A DNA stretch of 46,242 bases from JBKEAJ01 sp047975005 (GCA_047975005.1 JBKECW010000039.1:1-46242), one strand, 5' to 3'. Positions 16,759 through 25,984 are shown, numbered from the stretch's first letter. Program-made: numbers and translations. The notes: generated by a model from the sequence alone, not told the origin.

Positions 16759-17999
16759 TGGAGTCTTGTGTGTACAATATGTCGATGAGAATGCTTGCGG
16801 GTATTTTCTGGTTTGCTGCTCTGTTCAATAAAAAGGCTAGGCTGAGCCTGCGAGGGCGGAAAGAAAGCCGACATAGCATAAAAGGAGTGTTCGGGAAAGC
16901 GGACAGGGTAGTTTGGGTGCACTGCGCGTCGCTTGGAGAGTTTGAGCAAGGTCGTCCGATTATCGAAAAAATAAAGGAGCAATACCCTCATTATAAAATA
17001 GCCGTAACCTTCTTCTCGCCTTCGGGGTATGAAGTTAGAAAGAACTACGAGCTTGCTGACTGGATTGGTTATATACCTTTTGACACTCGAAGTAGGGTTG
17101 AAGCTTTTGTGAAAGAGCTAAATCCGGAGCTGGTGTATTTTGTGAAATACGAATTTTGGCACAATCTTATCAGAGCTGCCAAGAGACACGGAGCTAAGCT
17201 GTATTTGGTGTCGGGTATATTCAGGAAGAATCAGTCATTTTTCAAATTTTACGGTAAATGGTTTCGGGAAAGCTTAAAATGTTTTGACAAACTGTTTGTT
17301 CAAAATGAGGCATCGTCAAAACTACTGAAATCCATCAGAATAGAAAATTGCGAGATTTGTGGAGACACTCGTTTTGACAGGGTTATTCAAATTGCCGAGA
17401 GGTCAAAAGATTTTCCACTTATAGAGGAGTTTAGCCAAAACAACAAAGTCGTAATTGGCGGTAGCACATGGCCCCCAGACGAAGATATTATCTCTGAGTA
17501 CTTTAATAGAAAATGTGTAGACATCCCCGATTTAAAAGTTATTATTGCACCTCATGAGTTTGATAGCAAGCGCATTGAAGCAATAAAATCAAGATTCAAA
17601 GGAAGCGTTTGTACTATCGATGAGTTGGAGCGAAATAATAATACCTCTTGCAGGGTGTTGATAGTCAATTGTTTTGGGATGCTGTCATCAATTTATAAGT
17701 ATGCTTTTATGGCGCATGTTGGTGGTGGTTTTGGCAAGAGTATACACAATCTGCCCGAAGCTGCTGTTTATGGAATACCTGTGAGTTTTGGACCTCGCAA
17801 CGAGAAATTTCAAGAAGCCCAAGCCCTCAAGGAATGCGGAGGCGGCATTGAGGTGAGCAACTATGTGGAATATGAAGAATTTATGAGTAAGGTTATTTCT
17901 GATTATGCCATGTATAAAGAGCTGTGCAATAGCTCTAAAGACTATATATATCGTAATCAGGGAGCAACGACGAAGATTGTTTCTGAGACAGTGCATTGA
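16758..17999 (+). CDS. waaA: 3-deoxy-D-manno-octulosonic acid (Kdo) transferase
   Basis: A 413-aa GT30 enzyme, near the usual 420 aa. It has the short N-terminal membrane anchor (MLAGIFWFAALFNKKARLSLRGR), the active-site CASLGEFEQGRPIIE stretch whose Glu is the catalytic base, SPSGYE, the VKYEFWHN motif, GDTRFDRV, GGSTWPPDE, and the late HVGGGFGKSIHNLPEAA motif followed by GPRNEKFQEA. It transfers Kdo from CMP-Kdo to the lipid A precursor at the inner face of the inner membrane. Coupled with the VTT gene upstream. The window thus holds both a core lipid A gene and, at its left end, a probable lipid A modification cluster. Confidence 0.95.
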   Translation: MESCVYNMSMRMLAGIFWFAALFNKKARLSLRGRKESRHSIKGVFGKADRVVWVHCASLGEFEQGRPIIEKIKEQYPHYKIAVTFFSPSGYEVRKNYELADWIGYIPFDTRSRVEAFVKELNPELVYFVKYEFWHNLIRAAKRHGAKLYLVSGIFRKNQSFFKFYGKWFRESLKCFDKLFVQNEASSKLLKSIRIENCEICGDTRFDRVIQIAERSKDFPLIEEFSQNNKVVIGGSTWPPDEDIISEYFNRKCVDIPDLKVIIAPHEFDSKRIEAIKSRFKGSVCTIDELERNNNTSCRVLIVNCFGMLSSIYKYAFMAHVGGGFGKSIHNLPEAAVYGIPVSFGPRNEKFQEAQALKECGGGIEVSNYVEYEEFMSKVISDYAMYKELCNSSKDYIYRNQGATTKIVSETVH

Positions 18000-18062
18000 G
18001 TAATGTGCGTCTATGCCTCCTCCCTCTCTATCTGTAATGTCAAAATCTCCTCGTAGTAAATA

Positions 18063-18094
18063 TTTGCATATTGTTTTGAAATATATTACCTTTG
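18063..18094 (+). promoter_or_regulatory. Promoter of the rimP-nusA-infB operon
   Basis: TTTG (18063-18066), exactly 20 bases, then TACCTTTG (18087-18094): one of the best promoter matches in the window. It would start transcription near 18101, about 43 bases before the rimP ATG at 18144. The leader holds a G-rich then C/T-rich stretch. Confidence 0.75.
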
Positions 18095-18143
18095 TGCACA
18101 GGAGTTAGGAGGGGGGCGTGTGTTCCCCTTTTTTGTTACAAAA

Positions 18144-18584
18144 ATGAATAGAAAAGAACTAGAAAACGCTATAAACGATTGGCTTTCAGAGGGTTATTTC
18201 CTTGTGGAATTGTCCGTGAAAGGAGGAGACAATATTTCGATTTATATTGACTCTTATAATGGGATTAGTGTGTCTGATTGTCAGTCGCTCAGCAGACATA
18301 TTACCAAGATATTTGACAGAGACCAAGAAGATTACACCTTGCAGGTTTCATCTGCGGGTTTAGACAAGCCTTTTAGAGTCGAAGAACAATATATAAAGAA
18401 TGTTGGCAGGAAAGTCAAAGTTGTAAAAGACGATGACGATACGCTAGAGGGAGAGCTGAAAAGTATTGCCGATGGGGTGATAACAATAGAGAAAGAAGCG
18501 ACATCAAAAAATAAGCGGGCGAAAGAAATAGAAATAATAACCATAAGGCTAGAAGAAATAAAATCTACAAAGCTTTGCTTTTAG
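18144..18584 (+). CDS. rimP: Ribosome maturation factor RimP
   Basis: A 146-aa protein, typical for RimP. The ATG at 18144 is chosen over a GTG at 18120, which would add only a hydrophobic octapeptide. Visible family features are ISIYIDSYNGISVSDCQSLSRHI in the N-terminal domain and DYTLQVSSAGLDKPF, the conserved E/D-V-SSPG-x-D-RP-like motif, before the SH3-like C-terminal domain (VKVVKDDDDTLEGEL). It helps assemble the 30S subunit. It is the first gene of rimP-nusA-infB, the order conserved across bacteria, with nusA beginning 17 bases after its stop. Confidence 0.95.
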   Translation: MNRKELENAINDWLSEGYFLVELSVKGGDNISIYIDSYNGISVSDCQSLSRHITKIFDRDQEDYTLQVSSAGLDKPFRVEEQYIKNVGRKVKVVKDDDDTLEGELKSIADGVITIEKEATSKNKRAKEIEIITIRLEEIKSTKLCF

Positions 18585-18601
18585 CTAAAAAATCGATAAC
18601 G

Positions 18602-19849
18602 ATGGACGAAATTAATTTGTTAGAATCATTTTCTGAGTTTAAGGAACTCAAAAATATAGATAGAGCTACTATGATGAGTGTTCTAGAGGATGTTTTTAGA
18701 GGGATGCTTAAAAAGAAGTATGGCGAGGATACGGATTTTGACATAATCATAAATGCAGACAAAGGCGATTTTGAAATTTGGCGTAATCGGACTATTGTTG
18801 CCGACGATGAGCTTGAAGACCCTGCTAGTGAAATCTCACTTAGCGAAGCAAAGAAAGTAGACGAGGATTTTGAGATTGGCGAGGAGGTCAGCGATGAAAT
18901 CAAAATATCAGATTTTGGGCGTAGAGCCGTATTGAACCTACGTCAGAACTTGGTGGGTAAAATAATTGAATTTGAGAAAGATAATCTTTACTCAAAATAT
19001 AAAGATAGAATCGGCGAGATTATTACAGCAGAGGTTTATCAGGTGTGGAAGCGCGAAATATTATTGTTGGATGATGACGGCAACGAGCTAATCCTGCCTA
19101 AAAATGAACAAATTCCATCGGACTATTTTAGGAAGGGCGACTCTTTGCGAGCCGTTGTCTACAAGGTCGAGATGCGAAACAACAATCCTGTTGTGATTTT
19201 ATCTAGAACCTCACCGGTCTTTCTAGAAAGACTATTCGAGCTAGAAGTTCCGGAGATTTTCGACGGGTTGATTATTATAAAGAAGGTTGTCCGAGCACCG
19301 GGGGAGAGAGCCAAAGTTGCAGTTGAATCATATGACGAGCGCATAGATCCTGTCGGAGCATGTGTCGGCATGAAAGGAGCTAGAATACACGGTGTTGTCA
19401 GAGAGTTGAAGAATGAGAATATTGATGTTATTAATTACACCAGCAATCAGGAGCTTTATGTTAAACGAGCTCTAAGTCCGGCAAAGATTAGTAATATTAA
19501 ATTTGTTGAAGACGAGGGAGGTGTCACAAAATGCGAAGTGTTTTTAAAGCCCGAGGAAGTGTCTTTGGCCATTGGCAAAGGAGGGTTGAACATTCGTCTT
19601 GCAAGCCAACTTGTTGGTTGTGAAATAGACGTATACAGAGAAGTAGACGAGAGCGCAGTCGAAGATGTCCGATTGGAAGAGTTCGCAGATGAAATAGATG
19701 AGTGGGTAATCGAGACGTTGAAGTCTATTGGTTGCGACACGGCAATGGATGTCCTTAATATGGATATTAAAGATTTGATTAAGCGAACAGATTTGGAAGA
19801 AGAGACAGTAGAAGATATTGTCGATATATTAAAGGCCGAGTTTGAGTAA
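18602..19849 (+). CDS. nusA: Transcription termination/antitermination factor NusA
   Basis: A 415-aa NusA of the Bacteroidota type. I start at ATG 18602 (MDEINLLESF); upstream codons overlap rimP. Domains in order: N-terminal RNA polymerase-binding domain (to about 130), S1 domain (GEIITAEVYQVWKREILL), KH1 with PGERAKVAVES and DPVGACVGMKGARI, KH2 with the GKGGLNIRLASQL motif, and one acidic C-terminal helix-hairpin domain. It binds RNA polymerase and nascent RNA and controls pausing and termination. Fits the operon between rimP and infB. Confidence 0.96.
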   Translation: MDEINLLESFSEFKELKNIDRATMMSVLEDVFRGMLKKKYGEDTDFDIIINADKGDFEIWRNRTIVADDELEDPASEISLSEAKKVDEDFEIGEEVSDEIKISDFGRRAVLNLRQNLVGKIIEFEKDNLYSKYKDRIGEIITAEVYQVWKREILLLDDDGNELILPKNEQIPSDYFRKGDSLRAVVYKVEMRNNNPVVILSRTSPVFLERLFELEVPEIFDGLIIIKKVVRAPGERAKVAVESYDERIDPVGACVGMKGARIHGVVRELKNENIDVINYTSNQELYVKRALSPAKISNIKFVEDEGGVTKCEVFLKPEEVSLAIGKGGLNIRLASQLVGCEIDVYREVDESAVEDVRLEEFADEIDEWVIETLKSIGCDTAMDVLNMDIKDLIKRTDLEEETVEDIVDILKAEFE

Positions 19850-19895
19850 TTGCCCGGTTGTCATAAAAAGAAGTTTGAAATAATAAAAGTAGAAT

Positions 19896-22613
19896 ATGGG
19901 GACAGAAAATGGCGGAATTCGATTAAGTAAGATTGCGAGGGTTCTGAATGTTGGGAAGTCAACGATAGTCGGGTTTTTAGGAGACAAGGGCTATAAAATA
20001 GATTCAAATCCTAACACAAAAATTCCAGAAGAAGCGTGTAGGCTTCTTGAGGATGAATTCAAGAAAGATTTGGACTTGAAAGCCGAGTCTAAGAAGGTGC
20101 ATGTAGGGTCAAAAAAAGAATCATTGTCCTTGGAAGAGGATTTAGAACCTCCTAAGCCGGTGAAAGAGGAGGTCTTGCGAACAGAAGTGCCAAAGACAAC
20201 TGTTAAGGTCGTTGGCAAGATTGATATTAACAAACCTAAGGTGAAGAAAGAAGAGCCCCGTGTTGAAAAGAAAGAGAAGGAAGTCCCTCCTGCAAAGAAG
20301 AAGGAAGTTGAGGAAAAAGCACCTCTAGAAAAGAAGGAAACAACCGTTCAAAAAGAAGGCCCTAGCGACGTGAAAGTTCCAAGTCATGTTGCAACGAATA
20401 TCCCCAAAGTTGAAGAAGTTAAGGTTGTTGGTAAAATAGATTTGTCAAATATCGACCAGCGGACACGACCACAGCGCAAAACGAAGGAGGAAAAGGCCGC
20501 CGAACGAGCTGCACAAGCTAAGGACAAGGCAAAGAAAAAACGTAAACGCATAGACAAGAGGAAGGTCGATCCCGCATCGGAGAAGCCAGGTACTAGTAAT
20601 TCCAGACCGGCAAACGATAAGAAACAGCCTCAGAACAATAGAACTAATCATAATAATGCTGCTGGGAAATATCGCAAAAAGCATGTTGTAAGGAAAGAAA
20701 TTGCCGAGGAGGATGTAGATAAGCAAATGAAGGAGACTTTGGCACGATTGACATCGAAAGGAACAAAATCGGGCAAAGGAGCAAAATATAGAAGAGAAAA
20801 ACGACAGGCGAATACAGAACGCATGATGGCAGAAGCCGAAAACAACGCCCTTGAACAAAAGGCATTGAAGGTTACTGAGTTTGTTTCTGTGAGCGAAATA
20901 GCAACTATGATGAACGTAGGAGTAACTGACGTTATTTCGGCATGCATGAGCTTAGGACTGTTTGTGTCTATCAATCAGCGTTTGGATGCAGACACAATAT
21001 CTGTAGTTGCTGATGAATTTGGCTTTGAGGTGGAATTTGTGAGCGTCGATATTCAGGAGTCCATCGGTGCTGGCGAAGAAGAAGTTGATGAATCTAAGTT
21101 GCAACCTCGTTCGCCAATTGTAACGGTGATGGGGCACGTAGACCACGGAAAAACTTCGTTACTCGATTATATTCGTAGTGCAAATGTTATTGCCGGCGAA
21201 GCAGGAGGTATAACTCAGCATATCGGAGCATACCACGTGGAGATTTCTGACGGGCGAAAAATAACTTTCTTAGATACTCCCGGTCACGAGGCATTTACAG
21301 CGATGCGTGCGAGGGGGGCGCAAGTTACCGATATCGCAATTATTATTGTAGCTGCCGACGACAGTGTCATGCCACAAACACGCGAGGCAATCAACCATGC
21401 GCAAGCAGCAGGAGTGCCTATAGTCTTTGCAATCAATAAAATAGATAAGCCGGGAGCAAATCCCGAGAAAATAAAAGAGAATCTTGCCAGCATGAATTTC
21501 CTTGTTGAAGACTGGGGCGGCAAGTACCAGTCGCAGGATATTTCGGCAAAGTCGGGGCAAGGTGTAGAACAATTGCTTGAAAAAATACTGTTAGAGGCAG
21601 AATTGTTGGATCTAAAAGCCAACCCCGATGCTCTAGCTAATGGTGCCATAATAGAATCGGAGCTAGACAAAGGACGGGGATATGTATCTACGGTACTTGT
21701 TGAGTCGGGAACACTCCGTCAAGGCGATGTCGTATTAGCAGGTCAGTATTTCGGGCATATAAAAGCAATGTTCAACGAACGCAATCAGCGTATTCAGGAA
21801 GCAGGACCTGCAGAGCCTGCAATAATACTAGGACTGAACGGTGCTCCGCAAGCAGGTGATAACTTCAATGTGATGGAGGAAGAAAGAGAGGCGCGCAATA
21901 TTGCGACAAAGCGCAGTCAGTTGCAACGCGAACAAGGTCTTAGAACTCAGAAACACATTACTCTGGATGAGATAGGAAGGCGTATTGCCATAGGAAACTT
22001 CCAAGAGCTGAATGTCATTGTGAAAGGTGATGTAGACGGCTCTACCGAAGCATTATCCGATTCGTTGATTAAACTGTCTACAGAGGAAATACAAGTCAAT
22101 GTGATACACAAAGGAGTAGGGCAGATTTCGGAGTCAGATATAATGTTAGCTTCAGCATCTAATGCCATTGTGGTCGGGTTTCAAGTACGACCTTCATTGG
22201 GCGCAAGAAAATTGGCAGAGACAGAGGAAATAGATATTCGTCTTTACTCAATTATATACGACGCAATCGAGGAGATTAAATCAGCGATGGAAGGAATGTT
22301 AGCACCTGAAATAAAAGAACAGATTACAGGCTCGGTTGAGATTATGGAAACCTTCAAGATTACAAAGGTTGGTACTATTGCCGGGTGTATTGTTCGAGAC
22401 GGAAAAGTTAATAGGAACTCTAATGTTCGCATCATAAGGGAAGGTATCGTAATTTATACCGGAAGATTAGCTTCATTAAAGCGATTTAAGGACGATGCTA
22501 AGGAGGTGGCTAAAGGCTTTGAGTGTGGACTGAATATTGACGGCTTTAATGATATCAAAGTTGGCGATATCGTCGAACCATACGAAGAAATTGAAGTTGC
22601 AAAACATCTGTAA
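19896..22613 (+). CDS. infB: Translation initiation factor IF-2
   Basis: A 905-aa IF-2. The first ~330 residues form an IF2-N domain (RLSKIARVLNVGKSTIVGFL) and then a long Lys/Glu/Pro-rich linker. A second IF2-N-like element precedes the GTPase, whose G1 motif GHVDHGKT is at residues 413-420, with DTPGHE (G3) and NKID (G4). Domains II-IV follow to a C-terminal fMet-tRNA binding barrel (VGDIVEPYEEIE). It guides initiator tRNA to the 30S subunit. Last gene of the operon; no clear terminator lies in the 100 bases before gapA, which has its own promoter. Confidence 0.97.
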   Translation: MGTENGGIRLSKIARVLNVGKSTIVGFLGDKGYKIDSNPNTKIPEEACRLLEDEFKKDLDLKAESKKVHVGSKKESLSLEEDLEPPKPVKEEVLRTEVPKTTVKVVGKIDINKPKVKKEEPRVEKKEKEVPPAKKKEVEEKAPLEKKETTVQKEGPSDVKVPSHVATNIPKVEEVKVVGKIDLSNIDQRTRPQRKTKEEKAAERAAQAKDKAKKKRKRIDKRKVDPASEKPGTSNSRPANDKKQPQNNRTNHNNAAGKYRKKHVVRKEIAEEDVDKQMKETLARLTSKGTKSGKGAKYRREKRQANTERMMAEAENNALEQKALKVTEFVSVSEIATMMNVGVTDVISACMSLGLFVSINQRLDADTISVVADEFGFEVEFVSVDIQESIGAGEEEVDESKLQPRSPIVTVMGHVDHGKTSLLDYIRSANVIAGEAGGITQHIGAYHVEISDGRKITFLDTPGHEAFTAMRARGAQVTDIAIIIVAADDSVMPQTREAINHAQAAGVPIVFAINKIDKPGANPEKIKENLASMNFLVEDWGGKYQSQDISAKSGQGVEQLLEKILLEAELLDLKANPDALANGAIIESELDKGRGYVSTVLVESGTLRQGDVVLAGQYFGHIKAMFNERNQRIQEAGPAEPAIILGLNGAPQAGDNFNVMEEEREARNIATKRSQLQREQGLRTQKHITLDEIGRRIAIGNFQELNVIVKGDVDGSTEALSDSLIKLSTEEIQVNVIHKGVGQISESDIMLASASNAIVVGFQVRPSLGARKLAETEEIDIRLYSIIYDAIEEIKSAMEGMLAPEIKEQITGSVEIMETFKITKVGTIAGCIVRDGKVNRNSNVRIIREGIVIYTGRLASLKRFKDDAKEVAKGFECGLNIDGFNDIKVGDIVEPYEEIEVAKHL

Positions 22614-22642
22614 AAAGTAGCTTTAATTTAACAATGGAGCTA

Positions 22643-22673
22643 TTGACAATTTCAAATAAAATAGCTTTCTTTG
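22643..22673 (+). promoter_or_regulatory. Promoter of gapA
   Basis: TTG (22643-22645) within TTGACA, a 20-base spacer and TTTCTTTG (22666-22673), a near match to TAnnTTTG. The same -7 variant stands before the glgP gene. Predicted start near 22680, leader about 34 bases. Confidence 0.6.
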
Positions 22674-22713
22674 TGGGAGAATATAATTTATTTAATAACA
22701 ATACATTAAAATC

Positions 22714-23718
22714 ATGATTAAAATAGGAATTAACGGTTTCGGACGTATCGGAAGATTTGTTTTTCGTCAGGCAGTAGCCAAAGGTACAATTCAAGTAGTA
22801 GCTATCAACGACCTTATCGACGTTGACTATATGGCTTATATGCTGAAATACGATTCTACTCACGGAAAATTCAACGGAACTGTTGAGGTGAAAGATGGAA
22901 AATTAGTTGTTAACGGTAACGCTATCAGAGTTACAGCCGAAAGAAACCCTGCTGATATCAACTGGGGTGCTGTAGGTGCTGATTATGTAGTTGAGTCAAC
23001 AGGTCTATTCCTAACTAAAGAAAAAGCTCAAGGACACCTTGATGCAGGTGCTAAAAAAGTTGTAATGTCAGCGCCTTCGAAAGACGACACTCCGATGTTC
23101 GTGATGGGTGTAAACAATACTTCGTACACAAAAGACATGCACTTTGTGTCTAATGCCTCTTGTACTACCAACTGTTTAGCTCCTATTGCTAAGGTGCTTA
23201 ACGATAAATTCGGTATCGTAGAAGGCTTGATGACTACAGTACACGCTACAACAGCTACTCAAAAAACTGTTGACGGTCCTTCAATGAAAGACTGGAGAGG
23301 CGGTCGCGGTGCAGGACAAAACATTATCCCTTCGTCTACAGGTGCAGCTAAAGCTGTGGGTAAAGTAATCCCAGCTCTTAACGGAAAACTTACAGGTATG
23401 GCATTCCGTGTTCCTACTCCTGATGTTTCAGTGGTAGACCTTACTTGCCGTTTGGAAAAAGGTGCTTCTTACGAAGAAATTTGTGCAGCTATGAAAGCAG
23501 CTTCTGAAAGCAGCGAACTAAAAGGTGTACTCGGATATACTGAGGATGCAGTGGTTTCTAACGATTTCGTTGGCGACACGCGTACTTCTATTTTCGACGC
23601 AGGTGCAGGTATTTCTTTATCTCCAAATTTCGTGAAAGTTGTATCTTGGTACGACAATGAGATGGGATACTCAGCTAAAGTGTGCGATCTTATTCAGTAC
23701 ATGGATTCAGTTAAATAA
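22714..23718 (+). CDS. gapA: Type I glyceraldehyde-3-phosphate dehydrogenase
   Basis: A 334-aa enzyme of standard length. NAD-binding INGFGRIGR (residues 6-14), the catalytic SNASCTTNC with Cys150, His177 in TTVHATT, and the WYDNEMGYSAKV motif near the end are all present. It converts glyceraldehyde 3-phosphate to 1,3-bisphosphoglycerate in glycolysis. Codon use is noticeably biased compared with neighbours (many TTC, GCT, GGT, AAC), as expected for a highly expressed gene. It has its own promoter and a strong terminator at 23752-23790, so it forms a single-gene unit. Confidence 0.97.
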   Translation: MIKIGINGFGRIGRFVFRQAVAKGTIQVVAINDLIDVDYMAYMLKYDSTHGKFNGTVEVKDGKLVVNGNAIRVTAERNPADINWGAVGADYVVESTGLFLTKEKAQGHLDAGAKKVVMSAPSKDDTPMFVMGVNNTSYTKDMHFVSNASCTTNCLAPIAKVLNDKFGIVEGLMTTVHATTATQKTVDGPSMKDWRGGRGAGQNIIPSSTGAAKAVGKVIPALNGKLTGMAFRVPTPDVSVVDLTCRLEKGASYEEICAAMKAASESSELKGVLGYTEDAVVSNDFVGDTRTSIFDAGAGISLSPNFVKVVSWYDNEMGYSAKVCDLIQYMDSVK

Positions 23719-23751
23719 CGATTAATAGGATTATACGGAATTTAATAAAGA

Positions 23752-23790
23752 AAGGAGTCTGAATATATCCATATCAGACTCCTTTTTCTT
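23752..23790 (+). terminator. Intrinsic terminator after gapA
   Basis: Perfect 11-bp stem AAGGAGTCTGA (23752-23762) with TCAGACTCCTT (23774-23784), an 11-base loop, and a T-rich tail ending in TTTTTCTT. Placed 33 bases after the gapA stop. Confidence 0.9.
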
Positions 23791-23804
23791 GTAAAGAGAC
23801 AAAT

Positions 23805-24305
23805 ATGGAACTACAAGCAATTTATATAAGGGTTGATGACGATATGCTAGACTCCTTAAAGGAGCTTGATGGAGATGACCTGGTTGATGCAATTGAAGAA
23901 ATAAAAGAAGAAGAAGATGCAGACTATATTGATATTTCTACGTTTTGGGATGGATTACACTTCCTAATAACTGGGGTGTCTGCTTACGAACCAATTCCTA
24001 ATAGCTTACTTAGTGGCTTTGTTGTAGGCGTTGATGTATTCTCTGATGATGATGATTCGGATTTTATAGGATATTCTACTAGCGATGAAATAGAAGAGAT
24101 GCGCAAAGCAATATCTAAGATCGATATTGAGGAGCTGAAGGAAGAGTTTGACCCAAGACTATTTCACGAAAAAAATATTTATCCTGACATTTGGAAAAAA
24201 AAGAAAAAGGAGGAGCTGTGGAATGAGTTGGAAAAGGCATTCCTGGCATTGAAAAACTTTTACTCCAAAAATCGAGATTACAACGTCGTTGTGTCCATAT
24301 ATTAG
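23805..24305 (+). CDS. DUF1877 (YfbM-like) family protein
   Basis: A 166-aa soluble acidic protein. It shows the usual DUF1877 outline: start M-x-L-Q-A-I-Y with an acidic D-D-x-x-L segment, then DISTFWDGLHFLITG in place of the family's DK-x-W-D-x-LH-x-L-L-T-G, a GF-V-V-G-V-D region, a GY-S-T-S-DEIEEMRKAI segment matching the Y-L-T-P-E-E-V helix, and FDP-x-L-F...IYPDIW at the end. Function unknown. It starts 20 bases after the gapA terminator; a lipoprotein gene follows 35 bases downstream on the same strand, perhaps cotranscribed. Confidence 0.8.
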   Translation: MELQAIYIRVDDDMLDSLKELDGDDLVDAIEEIKEEEDADYIDISTFWDGLHFLITGVSAYEPIPNSLLSGFVVGVDVFSDDDDSDFIGYSTSDEIEEMRKAISKIDIEELKEEFDPRLFHEKNIYPDIWKKKKKEELWNELEKAFLALKNFYSKNRDYNVVVSIY

Positions 24306-24340
24306 GTGTTTGCATGAGAGATTAAAGAAGTCTTATTGAG

Positions 24341-24997
24341 ATGAATAAAATAATTTATATTTTTATTGGAGTATTGATGATATTCTCGTGCGAAACTAAG
24401 AATGTCGAAAAGGGCTGGCGTAAGGTAAAAAATACACATTCAATAGAGAAGTATCAGAACTATCTAATAAACCACCCTCAGACAGTACATTCTTTAGAAA
24501 TAAGAGATTCACTCAGAGTGTTTTGGGATAGATATGCTAGGGAGCATTGGAATCAGTGCGATTGGGCAATCAACACCCTGACATTGACTGTCGATAAACA
24601 GGGACAGTACTTTCTGAATGACAATAAGATCGATAAGTCTAAGCTATTGGATAATATCGAGTATTCTGTATCCAACCCATTTAATTCTGTTCTCCTTCCG
24701 TCAAAAAAAGAAGTGGAAATAGAAGACCTTGGTATTTTTGAGGTCTCAAGAGGAGTCTTAAATATCACCGTAGATAGAGAGCTCGATACTCAGGCATACT
24801 CGGACCTTTTAATAATTCTGAGAAAGAGTTATCAGCGCATGAGGGATGAGTGCGCTATCCATCTATATGAGAGATCTCTGGAGGAGCTTAATATGGCTCA
24901 GAGGGCTAATATCGAGACTATTGTCCCAATGAGAATAAGAATTGAATGTCCGACCTCTTTGCCTGATTTGTCTTTGCTAGATTCCTTGCCGAAATAA
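24341..24997 (+). CDS. Orphan lipoprotein of unknown function
   Basis: A 218-aa protein with a clear lipoprotein signal ending LMIFSC (C17). The mature part is mixed charged and polar with a Trp-rich stretch (VFWDRYAREHWNQCDWAINTL), an ILRKSYQRMRDECAIHLYE helix and a conserved-looking IETIVPMRIRIEC strand near the end. I do not recognise the family. It may be an outer or inner membrane-anchored periplasmic protein. It follows the DUF1877 gene at a short distance and precedes a nitroreductase gene by 55 bases. Confidence 0.6.
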   Translation: MNKIIYIFIGVLMIFSCETKNVEKGWRKVKNTHSIEKYQNYLINHPQTVHSLEIRDSLRVFWDRYAREHWNQCDWAINTLTLTVDKQGQYFLNDNKIDKSKLLDNIEYSVSNPFNSVLLPSKKEVEIEDLGIFEVSRGVLNITVDRELDTQAYSDLLIILRKSYQRMRDECAIHLYERSLEELNMAQRANIETIVPMRIRIECPTSLPDLSLLDSLPK

Positions 24998-25052
24998 ATT
25001 GAAAGGTAGTTAATATATAACAACAATAATAACAAATCTAAATTTTTAAGAT

Positions 25053-25655
25053 ATGAGAGAGATTAAAACACTTACACAAGAGCGTTATACCACAAAAGAG
25101 TACGACGCAACAAAAAAGATCCCAGCAGAAGTGATAAACGAATTGAAGCAGGTTTTGCGTATGAGTCCGTCTTCAATCAACAGCCAGCCTTGGCATTTTA
25201 CTTTTGTGTCAAATCCTGAAATAAAGAAGGAGCTGGCAAAAGAATCGTTTTTTAATGAGGCAAAGGTCATAAATGCCAGCCATGTCGTAGTCTTCAGCGT
25301 TGTTGACAAAGTAGAGCTTCTCGAGAAACACATCAAAGAAAATCTACATGAAAGAGTTTTAGAATACTATGAGATGATGTTGAAACCTCATGGTGATGAA
25401 TATGTTAAAGCATGGATGGAGCATCAGGTGTATTTGTCGCTTGGTTTCTTTCTGAGTGCTTGTGCTGTAGCAGGTGTAGATTCAACACCAATGGAGGGAA
25501 TTAATGTTGTGGAGTATGACCGAATTATGGCGCAAAAAGATTTCCGCGTATTATTTGCTGTAGCTATTGGCTACCGTGATGAAAATGACTCTAATCAACC
25601 GAGAATTACTCCGAAATCAAGATTGGATATTGATAGTGTAATTTCAGCATATTGA
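25053..25655 (+). CDS. NfsB-like nitroreductase family flavoprotein
   Basis: A 200-aa FMN-dependent oxidoreductase. The N-terminal RYTTKEYDATKKI and SPSSINSQPWHF motifs contact FMN; AKVINASHVVVFSV, the dimer helix QVYLSLGFFLSACAVAGVDSTPMEG and FRVLFAVAIGYRDEND complete the family pattern of NfsB. It would reduce nitroaromatics or quinones with NAD(P)H in the cytoplasm. Slightly shorter than the common 217 aa but not visibly broken. Its stop codon lies at the edge of a transposase fragment in another frame, so the 3' end may have been touched by an insertion event. Confidence 0.88.
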   Translation: MREIKTLTQERYTTKEYDATKKIPAEVINELKQVLRMSPSSINSQPWHFTFVSNPEIKKELAKESFFNEAKVINASHVVVFSVVDKVELLEKHIKENLHERVLEYYEMMLKPHGDEYVKAWMEHQVYLSLGFFLSACAVAGVDSTPMEGINVVEYDRIMAQKDFRVLFAVAIGYRDENDSNQPRITPKSRLDIDSVISAY

Positions 25656-25761
25656 ACTTTATAGAAAGATAAAAGATTACATGTTGTTTTATAACACAAA
25701 ACGCATGCACCAATCCATAGGGTACAAATGCTCGGAACAGCTGTTGCGGGAGGCCTCATAA
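25651..25761 (+). pseudogene. C-terminal remnant of an IS3-type (rve) transposase
   Basis: Frame from about 25651 to the TAA at 25759-25761 encodes DYMLFYNTKRMHQSIGYK followed by a short tail. The FYNTKR-x-HQS-x-GYK-x-(P/S)E-Q pattern is the end of the integrase core in IS3/IS481-like transposases. Everything upstream of it is gone; the fragment overlaps the nitroreductase stop by a few bases. Only the last ~35 codons remain, so this is a fossil of a former insertion. Confidence 0.75.
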
Positions 25762-25799
25762 TATCTCTATTCCGCCCAACTGGGCGGAATAGAGATATT
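25760..25799. repeat. 40-base perfect palindrome
   Basis: Left arm AATATCTCTATTCCGCCCA (25760-25778), two-base centre AC, and an exactly complementary right arm (25781-25799). It begins at the stop codon of the transposase remnant. As RNA it would form a 19-bp hairpin, but no U-run follows, so it is not a classical terminator from the plus strand. It may be the transcription end or a structural end of the lost element. The stretch 25800-25984 holds no convincing gene; a short open piece ending at the stop near 25900 is unrecognised. Confidence 0.7.
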
Positions 25800-25984
25800 G
25801 TTTAACTTCGAGAAAAATTTGTCTAAAGAGTGGGAGTAGTTAAAATCCCCCATGCAATATATGAAAACGACCCCGATTTGAAACATTTGATTAAGGAGTA
25901 GTAAGTATATATATCACTATCAGTCATCTAAAAAACTAAAAGCTTGCATTGTAGGTAAATTCGTGATAGATTTGGGTGTGTATT

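Noticed and set aside
20445..20974. Several 70-137 codon antisense frames opposite infB
   Set aside because: They lie over the conserved IF-2 frame and have composition expected of complement strands of Lys/Glu-rich coding sequence.
25760..25799. The 40-base palindrome as a simple intrinsic terminator of the nitroreductase gene
   Set aside because: No U-run follows on either strand within a few bases; the hairpin could still stop or stabilise RNA, so it is listed as a repeat.
25800..25905. Open piece with IYENDPDLKHLIKE before TAG as a gene fragment
   Set aside because: Too short (about 20 codons) and no family recognised; could be chance.
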